DNA of 64,000 nucleotides from Methanococcoides sp. LMO-2 (GCF_038432375.1 NZ_JBCAUS010000006.1:248001-312000), one strand, 5' to 3'. Positions 19,202 to 28,090 are shown, numbered from the stretch's first letter. Notes: a model not told the origin generated them from the letters alone. Translations and numbers: made by a program.

Positions 19202-20752
19202 TCATTCGATCTCACCTTCTACAGACCGGGAACCTGAACCCCTCAGATCCTTATCAGACTCCTGCATATCGAACAGCATTGCGAACAGCAGGAACTGGGT
19301 TCCTGATATAAGTATCAGGGCATCCAAGACCAACAGGTTCGAAGATACCGGCCATTGCATCAGAGTAGCTATGATCATTGAAAGACCGAACAACACGCCC
19401 ACAGGAATGAACGCCATGCCTAGGATGTAGAACAGGACGAGTGGATGGAAGTTGAGTATCATGTACTTCATCTTCAGCCTCCAAAGGAACTTCCTGAACA
19501 GCATCATAGACACTTTGCTAATGTAAGGACCGTACTTGATCGTTGATTTTTCCTCACCGTATTTGGCAGGCATGACAACATCAAGGGTCCTGAAACCAAA
19601 AGCATTCAATCTCACAAGTATGTGGTTGCAGTAACCATAGTACGTGTAGATCTCATCCAGGCCGATCTCCCCCAGTGCTTCCTTTGAGATGGCAGTATAA
19701 CCGTTCTGCGGATCCATGACGTGCCAGTATCCACTGGCTATTTTCGTGATGAACGTGAGCATCGAGTTACCCAACAGGCGAAATCCGCTCATGCCGCCAC
19801 GATACTCCGTACTGAACAGGCGGTTACCTTTGGTGTAATCCCCTTTGCCCTCAATAATAGGCATCAACAGTTTTGGCAGCTGGGCAGGGTTCATCTGGTT
19901 ATCCCCTCCCATGACCGCAACGACATCCATCTCTTCTTTCAGCGCCTGTTTGTAGCCATTGACGATTGCAGCACCCACACCTTTATTGGCCTCATGCGTT
20001 ATCACGAACAGCCTGGAATCGTCCAATGCATCAAGGATCTTTGCAGTATTATCAGTACTCGCATCATTTATCACATATATCCGATCAACGTAATGGGGAA
20101 TTCCATCAATGGTCGCTTTTATCAGCTTCTCTTCATTATACGCAGGCACTACCACACCTATACGTTTACTTGCCAGCAACTCCCTTTTGATCGGATCGAT
20201 TATCTTGATAGGTACCTCACGTACCCTGAAACCGGCATTGATAGCATCATCTATCAACTCGAGCTCGATCATATTGTCGCCCTTTGTGAACCTGAAAATC
20301 TCGAGCGTCTTCGAAGAATATGCACGGAATCCACTGGACATGAAAAACTGACCCTTGCCCCGGGATCCAAAATCCTCAAACGTAGTACCAAAACCAGTGA
20401 CCGATGAAGTAACATAAGCACCGTTCACAACATCTGCATCCCCGGAAAGCACAGGATCCAATACTGCAGGTATGTCGTCAGGATTATGAAAACCATTAGC
20501 ATAGAGAGTTACAAGTACAGATGGGTTTATTTTTCTGGCTTCTTCAAAAGCTGTTTGCAAGGCAGCGGCCTTTCCCAGGTTATCCCCGTGCTGGATCACT
20601 TTTACACCCATATTCCTGGCAATATAGGCTGTCGCATCACTGCTCCCATCATCAACAAGAATTATCTGATCCACATAGAGCTTCGTTCTCTTAATGATGT
20701 GCTTGATATTAACCTCTTCATTATATGCAGGAATGACGGCTACAACATTCAT
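19202..20752 (-). CDS. Tandem GT2 glycosyltransferase with two C-terminal membrane helices
   Basis: Product of 516 residues. The ATG at 20752 has GAGGTG at ideal spacing; a GTG two codons earlier would overlap it. Two GT-A domains follow one another, each starting with a PAYNEE motif (near residues 8 and 204). In the first domain the expected DADG-type motif is replaced by YANG (VTLYANGFHNPDD), so it has probably lost metal binding. The second has VMGGDNQMNPAQL and the MDPQNGYTAIS acceptor-loop motif seen in polyprenyl-phosphate sugar transferases. Two transmembrane helices (about 436-460 and 473-495) anchor the C terminus. It likely makes a polyprenyl-phosphate sugar or starts the glycan. 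It is the promoter-proximal gene of the minus-strand cluster. Confidence 0.85.
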   Translation of the reverse strand: MNVVAVIPAYNEEVNIKHIIKRTKLYVDQIILVDDGSSDATAYIARNMGVKVIQHGDNLGKAAALQTAFEEARKINPSVLVTLYANGFHNPDDIPAVLDPVLSGDADVVNGAYVTSSVTGFGTTFEDFGSRGKGQFFMSSGFRAYSSKTLEIFRFTKGDNMIELELIDDAINAGFRVREVPIKIIDPIKRELLASKRIGVVVPAYNEEKLIKATIDGIPHYVDRIYVINDASTDNTAKILDALDDSRLFVITHEANKGVGAAIVNGYKQALKEEMDVVAVMGGDNQMNPAQLPKLLMPIIEGKGDYTKGNRLFSTEYRGGMSGFRLLGNSMLTFITKIASGYWHVMDPQNGYTAISKEALGEIGLDEIYTYYGYCNHILVRLNAFGFRTLDVVMPAKYGEEKSTIKYGPYISKVSMMLFRKFLWRLKMKYMILNFHPLVLFYILGMAFIPVGVLFGLSMIIATLMQWPVSSNLLVLDALILISGTQFLLFAMLFDMQESDKDLRGSGSRSVEGEIE

Positions 20753-20895
20753 TGCCACACCTCGCCCCTGTTTTTAATAGAAATAATAAAGTTGCACATC
20801 ACCCACAACCTCCCAGATGAATATTTCTAAATAATGTTATATAAATGCGTACGTCAACAGAATCATCTAATTGGAACAATTACAAAAAGACATAA

Positions 20896-20904
20896 TTTTA
20901 TACC
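20896..20904 (+). promoter_or_regulatory. TATA box for the 20927 gene (leaderless)
   Basis: TTTTATACC is centred about 27 nt before the ATG at 20927 and there is no ribosome binding site before that ATG, which points to a leaderless transcript. Confidence 0.5.
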
Positions 20905-20926
20905 AACCCCCACATAACAATCCACC

Positions 20927-21259
20927 ATGGGACGAGAATTTTCAGACATGGATAAGAAGGTCTTCAACAAGCTTGCACCAGAGAACGGCGGGACACATAT
21001 GTCCGAGATGGGACACCCATATCCATTCATACTTAGACCGATATCCCACAAGATCGCAGAGGATGCGGATGACTTCAGGGAGAGGCTTGAGAGACTTGAC
21101 AGTGAGGAAGCGGAATACCTTGCAGGGCTTGCAATGGAAGGGAAGGAAGACATCCGGTCCCTTGATGAGGATGATGTGGATTCCTTTTTTGATATGGTAA
21201 GAGAGAAGGTCTCCGAGGAGCGGGAAAAGGAGCTTCGGATCAAGCTGGGGATATTATGA
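20927..21259 (+). CDS. Small conserved acidic protein, function unknown
   Basis: Product of 110 residues, rich in Glu and Asp, mostly helical. The N-terminal portion carries a distinctive GGTHMSEMGHPYPFILRPIS stretch followed by two amphipathic helices. I do not recognise a named domain. Its TGA overlaps the ATG of the endonuclease IV-like gene (ATGA), so the pair is translationally coupled and likely functions together, perhaps in DNA repair; that is inference from position only. Confidence 0.7.
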   Translation: MGREFSDMDKKVFNKLAPENGGTHMSEMGHPYPFILRPISHKIAEDADDFRERLERLDSEEAEYLAGLAMEGKEDIRSLDEDDVDSFFDMVREKVSEEREKELRIKLGIL

Positions 21260-22092
21260 AGGAACTGCTCTTCGGAACGGCAGGAACCCCCCTCAGTGCT
21301 AAGAAGAGAGGGAGCGTCGAAGGGATCCAGCGCATCCGTGAGCTTGGTCTGGGATGCATGGAGCTGGAATTCGTACGCGGGGTGCGTATGAAGGAAGGCA
21401 TGGCTGAGAGGGTCAGGGCTACAGCTGAAGAAGAGGGCGTGGCACTCAGCGTGCACGCACCGTATTACATTAATCTCAATTCCGCAGAGGATGAGAAGAT
21501 CGATGCCAGCATCGAGCGCATCTACCAGTCGGCCCGAATCGGGGCACTCTGCGGTGCATCATCCATTGTGTTCCATCCTGCCTACTACCACAAGCAGGAC
21601 AGTGAAGTAGTGATGGAAAGGGTCAACGTGCTGCTTGGCAAGTTAGCATCAAGGCTTGAGGACGAGGGCATCGATGCGGTGCTTCGCCCGGAGACCACCG
21701 GCAAACCTACGCAGTTCGGCAGTCTGGAGGAGACCCTGATGATGGCGGAAGCCATCGAGGGGGTCATGCCCTGTATCGATTTTTCGCATCTGCACGCAAG
21801 AAGCAGCGGAGAGTTCAACACACTTGAGGAATTCCGGGACGTGCTCGGGAAGGTGGAAGAATACCTGGGCAAAGAAGGGCTTGAGGACATGCACTGCCAC
21901 GTTTCCGGCATAGAGTACGGAGAGAAGGGGGAGAAGAACCACCTGGTACTCCGGGAGTCGGATTACAATTATACTGACCTTATGGCAGCGTTTCGGGAAT
22001 TTGGGGTGAAAGGACTTGTGATATGCGAGAGTCCGAATCTGGAAGAGGATGCGTTGTTATTGCAGGATACGTTCAGGAATACTGATTTTTAA
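21256..22092 (+). CDS. Endonuclease IV-like TIM-barrel protein (AP endonuclease family 2)
   Basis: Product of 278 residues with the xylose isomerase-like TIM barrel. Metal-site motifs match the AP endonuclease family: SVHAPYYINL near residue 63, SSIVFHPAYY near 100, LRPETTGK near 140, CIDFSHLHAR near 173, and MHCHVSG near 211. Endonuclease IV cleaves at abasic sites using three zinc ions. The family also includes sugar isomerases, so DNA repair is likely but not certain. Confidence 0.8.
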   Translation: MKELLFGTAGTPLSAKKRGSVEGIQRIRELGLGCMELEFVRGVRMKEGMAERVRATAEEEGVALSVHAPYYINLNSAEDEKIDASIERIYQSARIGALCGASSIVFHPAYYHKQDSEVVMERVNVLLGKLASRLEDEGIDAVLRPETTGKPTQFGSLEETLMMAEAIEGVMPCIDFSHLHARSSGEFNTLEEFRDVLGKVEEYLGKEGLEDMHCHVSGIEYGEKGEKNHLVLRESDYNYTDLMAAFREFGVKGLVICESPNLEEDALLLQDTFRNTDF

Positions 22093-22098
22093 TAAAGA

Positions 22099-22131
22099 AG
22101 AGAAAAAGACAGGGAGCATTTAGCTCCTGTT
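22099..22131 (-). terminator. Hairpin terminator for guaA subunit A, between convergent genes
   Basis: Arms CAGGGAGC and GCTCCTG (one bulged G) around the loop ATTTA at 22110-22129, followed on the minus strand by a T-rich tract. Confidence 0.5.
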
Positions 22132-22156
22132 CTGCAATAAGAAAACGAGTAGTATA

Positions 22157-22726
22157 TCAGTAATTCTCACAAACTTCAAAGAAGTTCATGAAAAGCTCCT
22201 CGCCCTGTGCTGTGTGAGCAACTTCAGGATGCCACTGTACGCCATAGATCGGTCTCTCAGGGTGGCGCATTGCCTCTATTTCGCACACATCCGAGCGTGC
22301 GAGGTGCAGGAATCCTTCCGGAAGCGCTATGACCTCATCAGCATGGGAAGCCCAGACGGATGTTCTGGGACCAAGCCCTTTGAGGATATCGTCCTCATCC
22401 AGAATCTCCACATCGATCTCGGCATAGCCGCCGAGGTCGCCTGAACCGGTCTGGCCGCCGAAGGTCCTGGCAATGAGCTGGTGTCCCAGGCAGATGCCCA
22501 GAATCGGCCGGTCGATGCTCTCCACGTATTCCTGACAGAGACCTATGCGCTCCATTGACGGACCACCGCTTAAGATGATACCGTCCGGCTCCTGCTCGAG
22601 GATCTCTTCCACAGGGGTCGTGTTAGATACAATCTTCGTGTCCATGTCCAGATCGCGTACGGTTCTGTGAATAAGGTGACAGAACTGGCCATAATTATTG
22701 ATAACAAGGATCTTTAACTCTCTCAT
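22157..22726 (-). CDS. guaAA: GMP synthase, glutamine amidotransferase subunit
   Basis: Product of 189 residues, the usual length of the separate archaeal amidotransferase subunit. The ATG at 22726 ([15 protein letters not shown]) matches family starts; the GTG four codons upstream is rejected. The catalytic triad is visible: nucleophile Cys in GICLGHQ, and His and Glu in QWHPEV. It hydrolyses glutamine and supplies ammonia to the separate synthetase subunit (GuaB-type PPase subunit), which is not in the window, converting XMP to GMP. Confidence 0.95.
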   Translation of the reverse strand: MRELKILVINNYGQFCHLIHRTVRDLDMDTKIVSNTTPVEEILEQEPDGIILSGGPSMERIGLCQEYVESIDRPILGICLGHQLIARTFGGQTGSGDLGGYAEIDVEILDEDDILKGLGPRTSVWASHADEVIALPEGFLHLARSDVCEIEAMRHPERPIYGVQWHPEVAHTAQGEELFMNFFEVCENY

Positions 22727-22774
22727 GATGGAATCCACACCGGGTTGAGTCGATATTGGCAGTAAATGATGAAT

Positions 22775-22785
22775 CTATATATAAG
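22775..22785 (-). promoter_or_regulatory. TATA box for guaA amidotransferase gene
   Basis: Minus strand CTTATATATAG, about 50 nt before the ATG; part of a divergent promoter region shared with the aromatic operon. Confidence 0.5.
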
Positions 22786-22821
22786 ACTATTCCAGATTTC
22801 AGAAGGAACAAAATAATAAGA

Positions 22822-22830
22822 TTTAAATAG
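22822..22830 (+). promoter_or_regulatory. TATA box for the aromatic amino acid operon
   Basis: TTTAAATAG preceded by AAGA. The predicted transcription start near 22852 leaves a leader of about 40 nt before the ATG at 22895, which has GAGTGATAAT as ribosome binding site. Confidence 0.45.
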
Positions 22831-22894
22831 TATATTGTGCTACTATGTCACATACTAACACGATCCAACAAATATCAATTACAAGAGTGATAAT

Positions 22895-23692
22895 ATGGCT
22901 GAAATAGGTAAAAGGATTCGAATTGAAAGGATTATGCACAGGGAAAGCAGAAACATGGTCATCATACCAATGGACCACGGAATGTCTGATGGACCCATCA
23001 GGGGAGTAATAGACATTGCAGACTCCATCAACAAGGTGGCTGAAGGCGGTGCAGACGCTGTCCTCATGCAGAAAGGAATGGTATACCACGGCCACCGCGG
23101 ATACGGCCATGACGTGGGACTCATTGTCCATATGAGCGCATCCACAGCCCTGGGTCCTGATCCAAACGACAAGGTCCTTGTATGCAAGGTCGAGGAAGCA
23201 ATGAAAATGGGTGCTGATGCAGTATCCATCCATGTGAACATCGGATCAGATACCGAAGCCGACCAGCTCAAAAAACTCGGATACGTCGCAGAACAGTGTG
23301 ACGAATGGGGAATTCCACTCCTGTCCATGATGTACCCAAGGGGTAAGAAGATCACTGACCCTCACGACCCTGAAATGGTAGCACACGCCGCCAGGGTTGG
23401 AGCAGAGCTTGGTGCAGACGTCATCAAGACCGTCTACACAGGTGATGTTGACAGCTTCAGGGACGTTGTTGATGGATGTCCGGTACCCGTGGTCATTGCA
23501 GGCGGACCAAAGACCGAAACCGATGAACAGTTCCTTGATATGATCAGCGGTGCCATGGAATCCGGTGCAAGGGGAGTCGCCATTGGCAGGAACGTTTTCC
23601 AGCATCCAACCCCCACAAAGATGACACAGGCCATCACACAGATCGTCCACAAGGGCCTTTCTGTGGAGGAAGCACTACAAACACTTAAATGA
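22895..23692 (+). CDS. aroA': 2-amino-3,7-dideoxy-D-threo-hept-6-ulosonate synthase (ADH synthase)
   Basis: Product of 265 residues of the archaeal class I (DhnA) aldolase family. [14 protein letters not shown] contains the proton-relay Asp, VLMQKGMV and VSIHVNIGS follow, and the Schiff-base Lys is in [11 protein letters not shown]. In methanogens this enzyme condenses aspartate semialdehyde with 6-deoxy-5-ketofructose 1-phosphate at the start of the DKFP route to shikimate. The next gene being 3-dehydroquinate synthase II makes this assignment firmer than plain fructose-bisphosphate aldolase. It leads a five-gene operon. Gene names in the literature vary. Confidence 0.92.
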   Translation: MAEIGKRIRIERIMHRESRNMVIIPMDHGMSDGPIRGVIDIADSINKVAEGGADAVLMQKGMVYHGHRGYGHDVGLIVHMSASTALGPDPNDKVLVCKVEEAMKMGADAVSIHVNIGSDTEADQLKKLGYVAEQCDEWGIPLLSMMYPRGKKITDPHDPEMVAHAARVGAELGADVIKTVYTGDVDSFRDVVDGCPVPVVIAGGPKTETDEQFLDMISGAMESGARGVAIGRNVFQHPTPTKMTQAITQIVHKGLSVEEALQTLK

Positions 23693-23714
23693 TGAAGGCG
23701 AATGGCGTATACAT

Positions 23715-24857
23715 ATGAAACCAAAGACCATCTGGATCAAAGCCGACAAAGGCAACTGGGACGACCATAAGGAAAGGATTACCACCGGACTGGAATCCGG
23801 CGTTGACTATGTACTTGTGAACGCTGATGAAGTGGAAAAAGTGAGGGAGCTTGGCGACATCAAGGTCGCAGCCTTTGCCCACGATGACAAGTCCGGCGCT
23901 GACGTTGTTGTCGTCGGAAAGGGTGGAGAAGGAGACGGAACAAAGCCCCTGTCCCCTGACCCTGTAGGATCCCTTGACATGAGCACAGCCATCCGCTTAA
24001 AGGAAAAAGGCCTCACAGTAGGAGCATATGTGGTCATACAGAACAAGGCCTATGAGGAATTCGCAGCACAGATGGGAAAGGAATGTGATTTCCTGATCAT
24101 CGTAGGAACCGACTGGAAGGTCATTCCTCTTGAAAACCTCATCGCAGGCCTTCAGGAAAGCGATGTGCAGATCATTGCCGGCGTTCGTGATGCTGAAGAG
24201 GCAAAGCTCGCCCTCGAGACCATGGAACACGGCTCAGAAGGCGTCCTGCTTGACAGTGATGATCCAAATGCCATCAAGTCCACCGTTGCAGTGGCCGAGA
24301 GCTCAGGCGTTGAAGCACTGGAGCTAGTACCTGCAAAGGTCACAAAGGTCGAACCCGTGGGAATGGGTGATCGCGTTTGCGTGGACACCTGCAATATGAT
24401 GACACGCGGCGAAGGAATGCTCGTTGGCTCACAGGCAAGCGGCATGTTCCTTGTTCACTCCGAATCTGAGGAAAGCCCATACGTGGCATCCAGGCCTTTC
24501 AGGGTCAACGCAGGTGCAGTGCATGCCTACGTGAAGGTCGGTGAAAAGACCAAATACCTTTCCGAACTCAAATCCGGCGATGATGTCACCATCGTGGATG
24601 CACAGGGCAACCAGCGTGCAGGCATCGTCGGCAGGGTCAAGATAGAAAGACGCCCGCTCATGCTTGTAGAAGCAGAGGTAGAGGGCAACATAATCAAGAA
24701 CATACTCCAGAATGCCGAGACCATCAAACTCGTGGACACAAAAGGCGAACCCATCTCCATTGCAGACCTTAAGCCAGGAGATGAGGTAATGGTCAACTAC
24801 GAGGGAGGCGCACGCCACTTCGGCATGAAGGTGGAAGAAACCATCATCGAGAAATGA
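23715..24857 (+). CDS. aroB': 3-dehydroquinate synthase II
   Basis: Product of 380 residues beginning MKPKTIWIKADKGNWDDHK. This archaeal enzyme (the MJ1249 type) oxidatively deaminates and cyclises the ADH synthase product to 3-dehydroquinate with NAD. Characteristic segments include GTDWKVIPLENLIA, VGMGDRVCVDTCNMM and the C-terminal region LIKPGDEVMVNYE-like residues. It is unrelated to bacterial AroB. It lies 22 bp after ADH synthase and 3 bp before aroD. Confidence 0.95.
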   Translation: MKPKTIWIKADKGNWDDHKERITTGLESGVDYVLVNADEVEKVRELGDIKVAAFAHDDKSGADVVVVGKGGEGDGTKPLSPDPVGSLDMSTAIRLKEKGLTVGAYVVIQNKAYEEFAAQMGKECDFLIIVGTDWKVIPLENLIAGLQESDVQIIAGVRDAEEAKLALETMEHGSEGVLLDSDDPNAIKSTVAVAESSGVEALELVPAKVTKVEPVGMGDRVCVDTCNMMTRGEGMLVGSQASGMFLVHSESEESPYVASRPFRVNAGAVHAYVKVGEKTKYLSELKSGDDVTIVDAQGNQRAGIVGRVKIERRPLMLVEAEVEGNIIKNILQNAETIKLVDTKGEPISIADLKPGDEVMVNYEGGARHFGMKVEETIIEK

Positions 24858-24860
24858 GAT

Positions 24861-25562
24861 ATGGTACACATAGGTAATTTCGACCTGGATAAGAGGGCAG
24901 CCCTTGTTGCAGCCATCAACAAGGACCCTCTTACCCAGTCAAAAGCAGCTGCATCCACAGGAGCGGATATCCTTGAGATCAGGCTCGACCTGCTCGGAAT
25001 AGACACTCCTGAAACTGCAGCGAATCTGCTCAAAAAGCTTCGTTCTGACACAAAACTTCCCTGTATTGCAACCAATAGGTTACAAGCTGAGGGAGGAAAC
25101 TGGGATGGCTCTGAAGAGGACAGGATTTCCCTACTTGAAGAGATTCTGCCATTCACGGATGCCATCGATGTGGAGCTCAGCGCAGACCCGGAACTTCGTA
25201 AAAGGCTCATAAAAAGAGCAAAGGAAGCGGGAACAACGGTCATCATATCATCCCACGATTTTGAGAGAACACCTGACAAAGCGGTTATCAGGGAAATCCT
25301 TGAGCGCTCCAGGCAGGCAGGAGCGGATATAGCTAAACTTGCAGTGATGCCAAACAGCATGCAGGACGTCCTTGAGCTTCTCGAGGTCACACTAAGTGAG
25401 AGCAACGTCTGCACCATTGCAATGGGACAGCTCGGCAAACACACCCGGATAGTCGGGCCATGCTACGGTTCAAAACTTACCTATGCAAGCGTGTCAAATG
25501 CTGTTGCACCCGGACAGCTGAAAGTACACGAACTTAAGAAAGCACTGGAGATGCTTCAATGA
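24861..25562 (+). CDS. aroD: 3-dehydroquinate dehydratase, type I
   Basis: Product of 233 residues, type I TIM-barrel enzyme. ILEIRLDLLG near residue 34 binds substrate, the catalytic His is in VIISSHDFERTPD, and the Schiff-base Lys is in ADIAKLAVMPNS. Dehydrates 3-dehydroquinate to 3-dehydroshikimate. Its stop overlaps the aroE start by four bases. Confidence 0.96.
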   Translation: MVHIGNFDLDKRAALVAAINKDPLTQSKAAASTGADILEIRLDLLGIDTPETAANLLKKLRSDTKLPCIATNRLQAEGGNWDGSEEDRISLLEEILPFTDAIDVELSADPELRKRLIKRAKEAGTTVIISSHDFERTPDKAVIREILERSRQAGADIAKLAVMPNSMQDVLELLEVTLSESNVCTIAMGQLGKHTRIVGPCYGSKLTYASVSNAVAPGQLKVHELKKALEMLQ

Positions 25563-26371
25563 AACAGGTATTCGGAGTTCTTGGAGACCCCATCGCGCAC
25601 TCAATTTCACCAGTCATGCACAATGCAGCCTTCGAAGCACTGGGCATGGACTGTACATACCATGCCTTCAGGGTAGAAAAGCAGAACCTTGGCGATGCCA
25701 TAAAAGGTGCAAAGGCAATGGGATTCGGAGGACTCAACCTCACGGTCCCGTTAAAGGAGACTGCCATCGGACTCATTGAGACCGACCCGCTGGCAGCAAG
25801 GATCGGAGCTGTCAATACCATCGACTTTAAGGATGGTATCAAAGGCTACAATACCGACGGCATAGGCGCCCGGAAGACACTGGAAGATGCAGGGGTAGAT
25901 ATTGAGGATAAGAGCGTGCTGGTACTTGGTGCCGGAGGCGCCGCCAGGGCGATCGCCTTCACATTCACTGAAGCCGGTGCAAAGGTCAACATTGCCAACA
26001 GGACCCCTGAGCGGGCCATGACCCTGGCAGCCGAGGTAGGTAAGGTCAACGGCTTCGGGCTGGACGTACTGGACAGGTGCCTGGAGGACACTGACATACT
26101 AATCAATACCACCACCGTGGGAATGGACCCTAACATAGGAGATTGCATCGTTAACGCAGAGCAGATGCACTCCGACCTCACTGTTTTTGATATCGTTTAC
26201 AATCCACTCAAGACACGCCTGCTTCAGGAAGCCGAAGCTGCCGGTGCAACACCGGTCACAGGTATCATGATGCTTGTCTACCAGGGCGCAGAAGCATTCC
26301 GCATCTGGACCGGCGTGGAACCACCTGTGGACGTGATGAAAAAGGCCGCAATGGAGGCCCTGAGACTATGA
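25559..26371 (+). CDS. aroE: Shikimate dehydrogenase
   Basis: Product of 270 residues. Substrate-binding motif GDPIAHSISPVMHNAAF at the N terminus, LTVPLKE with the catalytic Lys, YNTDGIGA with the Asp, and the NADP Rossmann motif VLGAGGAARAIA near residue 122. Reduces 3-dehydroshikimate to shikimate with NADPH. Overlaps both neighbours by four bases, so translation is coupled throughout aroD-aroE-tyrA. Confidence 0.97.
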   Translation: MKQVFGVLGDPIAHSISPVMHNAAFEALGMDCTYHAFRVEKQNLGDAIKGAKAMGFGGLNLTVPLKETAIGLIETDPLAARIGAVNTIDFKDGIKGYNTDGIGARKTLEDAGVDIEDKSVLVLGAGGAARAIAFTFTEAGAKVNIANRTPERAMTLAAEVGKVNGFGLDVLDRCLEDTDILINTTTVGMDPNIGDCIVNAEQMHSDLTVFDIVYNPLKTRLLQEAEAAGATPVTGIMMLVYQGAEAFRIWTGVEPPVDVMKKAAMEALRL

Positions 26372-27693
26372 AGATGCTCATCATCGGCGGAACCGGAGGT
26401 ATGGGCCAGTGGTTCACTAAGTTCTTCCTGCATCACGGCTACGAGGTGATCGTATGGGGAAGCAGTGGCAAGACCGAGATAGCTGAACAGATGGGAGTTA
26501 AATTTGCCACAGACCTTGACAAAGAGATCGGAGAGGCAGATGTAGTTGTCATCACCGTGCCCATAGACATCACTGCAAGGGTCATCAAGGAAACCGCACC
26601 GAAAATGAAGCAGGGGAGCCTCCTCATGGACCTTACCTCCATCAAGGCCGAACCCGTCAACGCAATGAGGGAATTCGCCCCTGAAGGCGTGGAGATACTG
26701 GGAACACACCCCATGTTCGGGCCATCCATCCCGACCTTACAGGGGCAGATCGTCATAATGAGTCCCACAAAAGGACGCTGTGATAAATGGTTCCCGATCA
26801 TGCATGGACTCTTTGAGAAGAGTGGTGCACATATTGAGATCATCGATCCGGAAGAGCATGATAAGTTCGTTTCCGTGGTCCAGGGGCTTACCCATTTTGC
26901 ATACATTACTATCGGAACCACGTTCAAAAGCCTTGACTTTGACATAAGCAAGTCCCGTCGTTTCATGAGCCCGGTATACGAGATCATGGTGGATTTCGTG
27001 GGTAGGATCCTTGGTCAGAACCCGTACCTGTACGCCCATATACAGATGAAGAACGAACAGGTGCTCAATGTCCACGAGGCATTCATCAATGAATGCAACC
27101 TGCTTTCGGATATTGTCAGGGAACAGGATACCGAAGCGTTCTGCAAGAAAATGACAGATGCTGCAGCCCACTTCAAAGACACGGCATCCGCACTTCACAG
27201 GTCGGACAAGCTCATCAATTCAAAGATCGCCGAGTTCGAGGAAATGATCGCATCCGCAGGTAAAGAAAGGGGGCTCCTGCACACCTACTCCGGCGTAACA
27301 CATGTCGGTATCATCGAAAAGGTCACACCTTTGACAGTAACGCTATCAAGAGGTGACCGAACCATCGCCCTGAGGACCGAGAATGTCAGGTTGCTCACTG
27401 ATGCGGAACTGAAAAAATGGAAGATCGACACCCTGAACCATCCGGTCAGGGATATCTCCGCCCTGATACCTGCAGGAGCAGATCCGGTTACCATAGAGAA
27501 AGTGATCTCCTGCGATGAGAGGATCGTTTCTGTCAGTATTGTCGATACATACTCAGGCATATCCGATAACAGGCTCAGTATTACATACCGCATTACCATA
27601 CTCGGAGACCTCACTGCTGCAGAGGTGCAGGAAGACATCGAGGAACTGCTCCGGGGACTTGGATGCGGAATAAGAGGCCATGACCCCATCTGA
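26368..27693 (+). CDS. tyrA: Prephenate dehydrogenase with C-terminal FDX-ACB-like domain
   Basis: Product of 441 residues. Residues 1-170 form the NAD(P) domain (IGGTGGMGQWFTKFF) with the catalytic GTHPMFGP His at 114; residues 170-300 form the helical dimerisation domain including QGLTHF. It oxidatively decarboxylates prephenate to 4-hydroxyphenylpyruvate for tyrosine. Residues 300-350 form a small strand-rich linker domain. Residues about 357-441 closely resemble the ferredoxin-fold anticodon-binding (FDX-ACB) domain at the C terminus of phenylalanyl-tRNA synthetase beta: HPVRDISALIP, VDTYSG, RLSITYRIT, and the ending CGIRGHD. Archaeal TyrA C-terminal extensions are known as putative regulatory domains; the FDX-ACB likeness is my reading. 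It is the last gene of the operon. Confidence 0.92.
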   Translation: MKMLIIGGTGGMGQWFTKFFLHHGYEVIVWGSSGKTEIAEQMGVKFATDLDKEIGEADVVVITVPIDITARVIKETAPKMKQGSLLMDLTSIKAEPVNAMREFAPEGVEILGTHPMFGPSIPTLQGQIVIMSPTKGRCDKWFPIMHGLFEKSGAHIEIIDPEEHDKFVSVVQGLTHFAYITIGTTFKSLDFDISKSRRFMSPVYEIMVDFVGRILGQNPYLYAHIQMKNEQVLNVHEAFINECNLLSDIVREQDTEAFCKKMTDAAAHFKDTASALHRSDKLINSKIAEFEEMIASAGKERGLLHTYSGVTHVGIIEKVTPLTVTLSRGDRTIALRTENVRLLTDAELKKWKIDTLNHPVRDISALIPAGADPVTIEKVISCDERIVSVSIVDTYSGISDNRLSITYRITILGDLTAAEVQEDIEELLRGLGCGIRGHDPI

Positions 27694-27752
27694 TATTTAT
27701 GCCATGAAAACAAATTTAGTAATTCAGATTAAACAATGACAGGGGTGAACTT

Positions 27753-28067
27753 TTGACTAAAACTGATAAACTGCAGACTGCTGGTATGCTTCCCGGGGGG
27801 ATCGAAAAATATCTTCGATTCTACAAAATGGGACTTTTGATAATCTCCATTTTTGGGATATACCTGGGAATTTCAGGATTATACCTGATCATTGTGGAGA
27901 ACAATTACGTCTCAGGACTCGCAATGTTCCTTGCAGCACTCCTGTTATCACCACCACCTATTGGGATATCCAATATGGTTGCACGCAACCTTCACATGGA
28001 ACTTACCATGGGAATAAAGGTAGGGTTCTCAACATTGCTGTTGTTCATAGCATGGTATTTCCTGTAA
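27753..28067 (+). CDS. Small membrane protein with three hydrophobic segments
   Basis: Product of 104 residues starting at TTG with GGGGTGAA five bases upstream. Three transmembrane helices lie at about residues 27-49, 54-72 and 84-104. The loop SPPPIGISNMVARNLHMEL is distinctive. I do not recognise a family. It lies 59 bp after tyrA and may be a read-through partner of that operon or a separate unit. Confidence 0.7.
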   Translation: MTKTDKLQTAGMLPGGIEKYLRFYKMGLLIISIFGIYLGISGLYLIIVENNYVSGLAMFLAALLLSPPPIGISNMVARNLHMELTMGIKVGFSTLLLFIAWYFL

Positions 28068-28090
28068 GGAAATAATAAATTTAAAAAAAG

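Noticed and set aside
20863-21456. Long minus-strand frame opposite the endonuclease IV gene pair
   Set aside because: It is Ser/Leu-rich shadow coding opposite acidic plus-strand genes that have clear family motifs and coupling.
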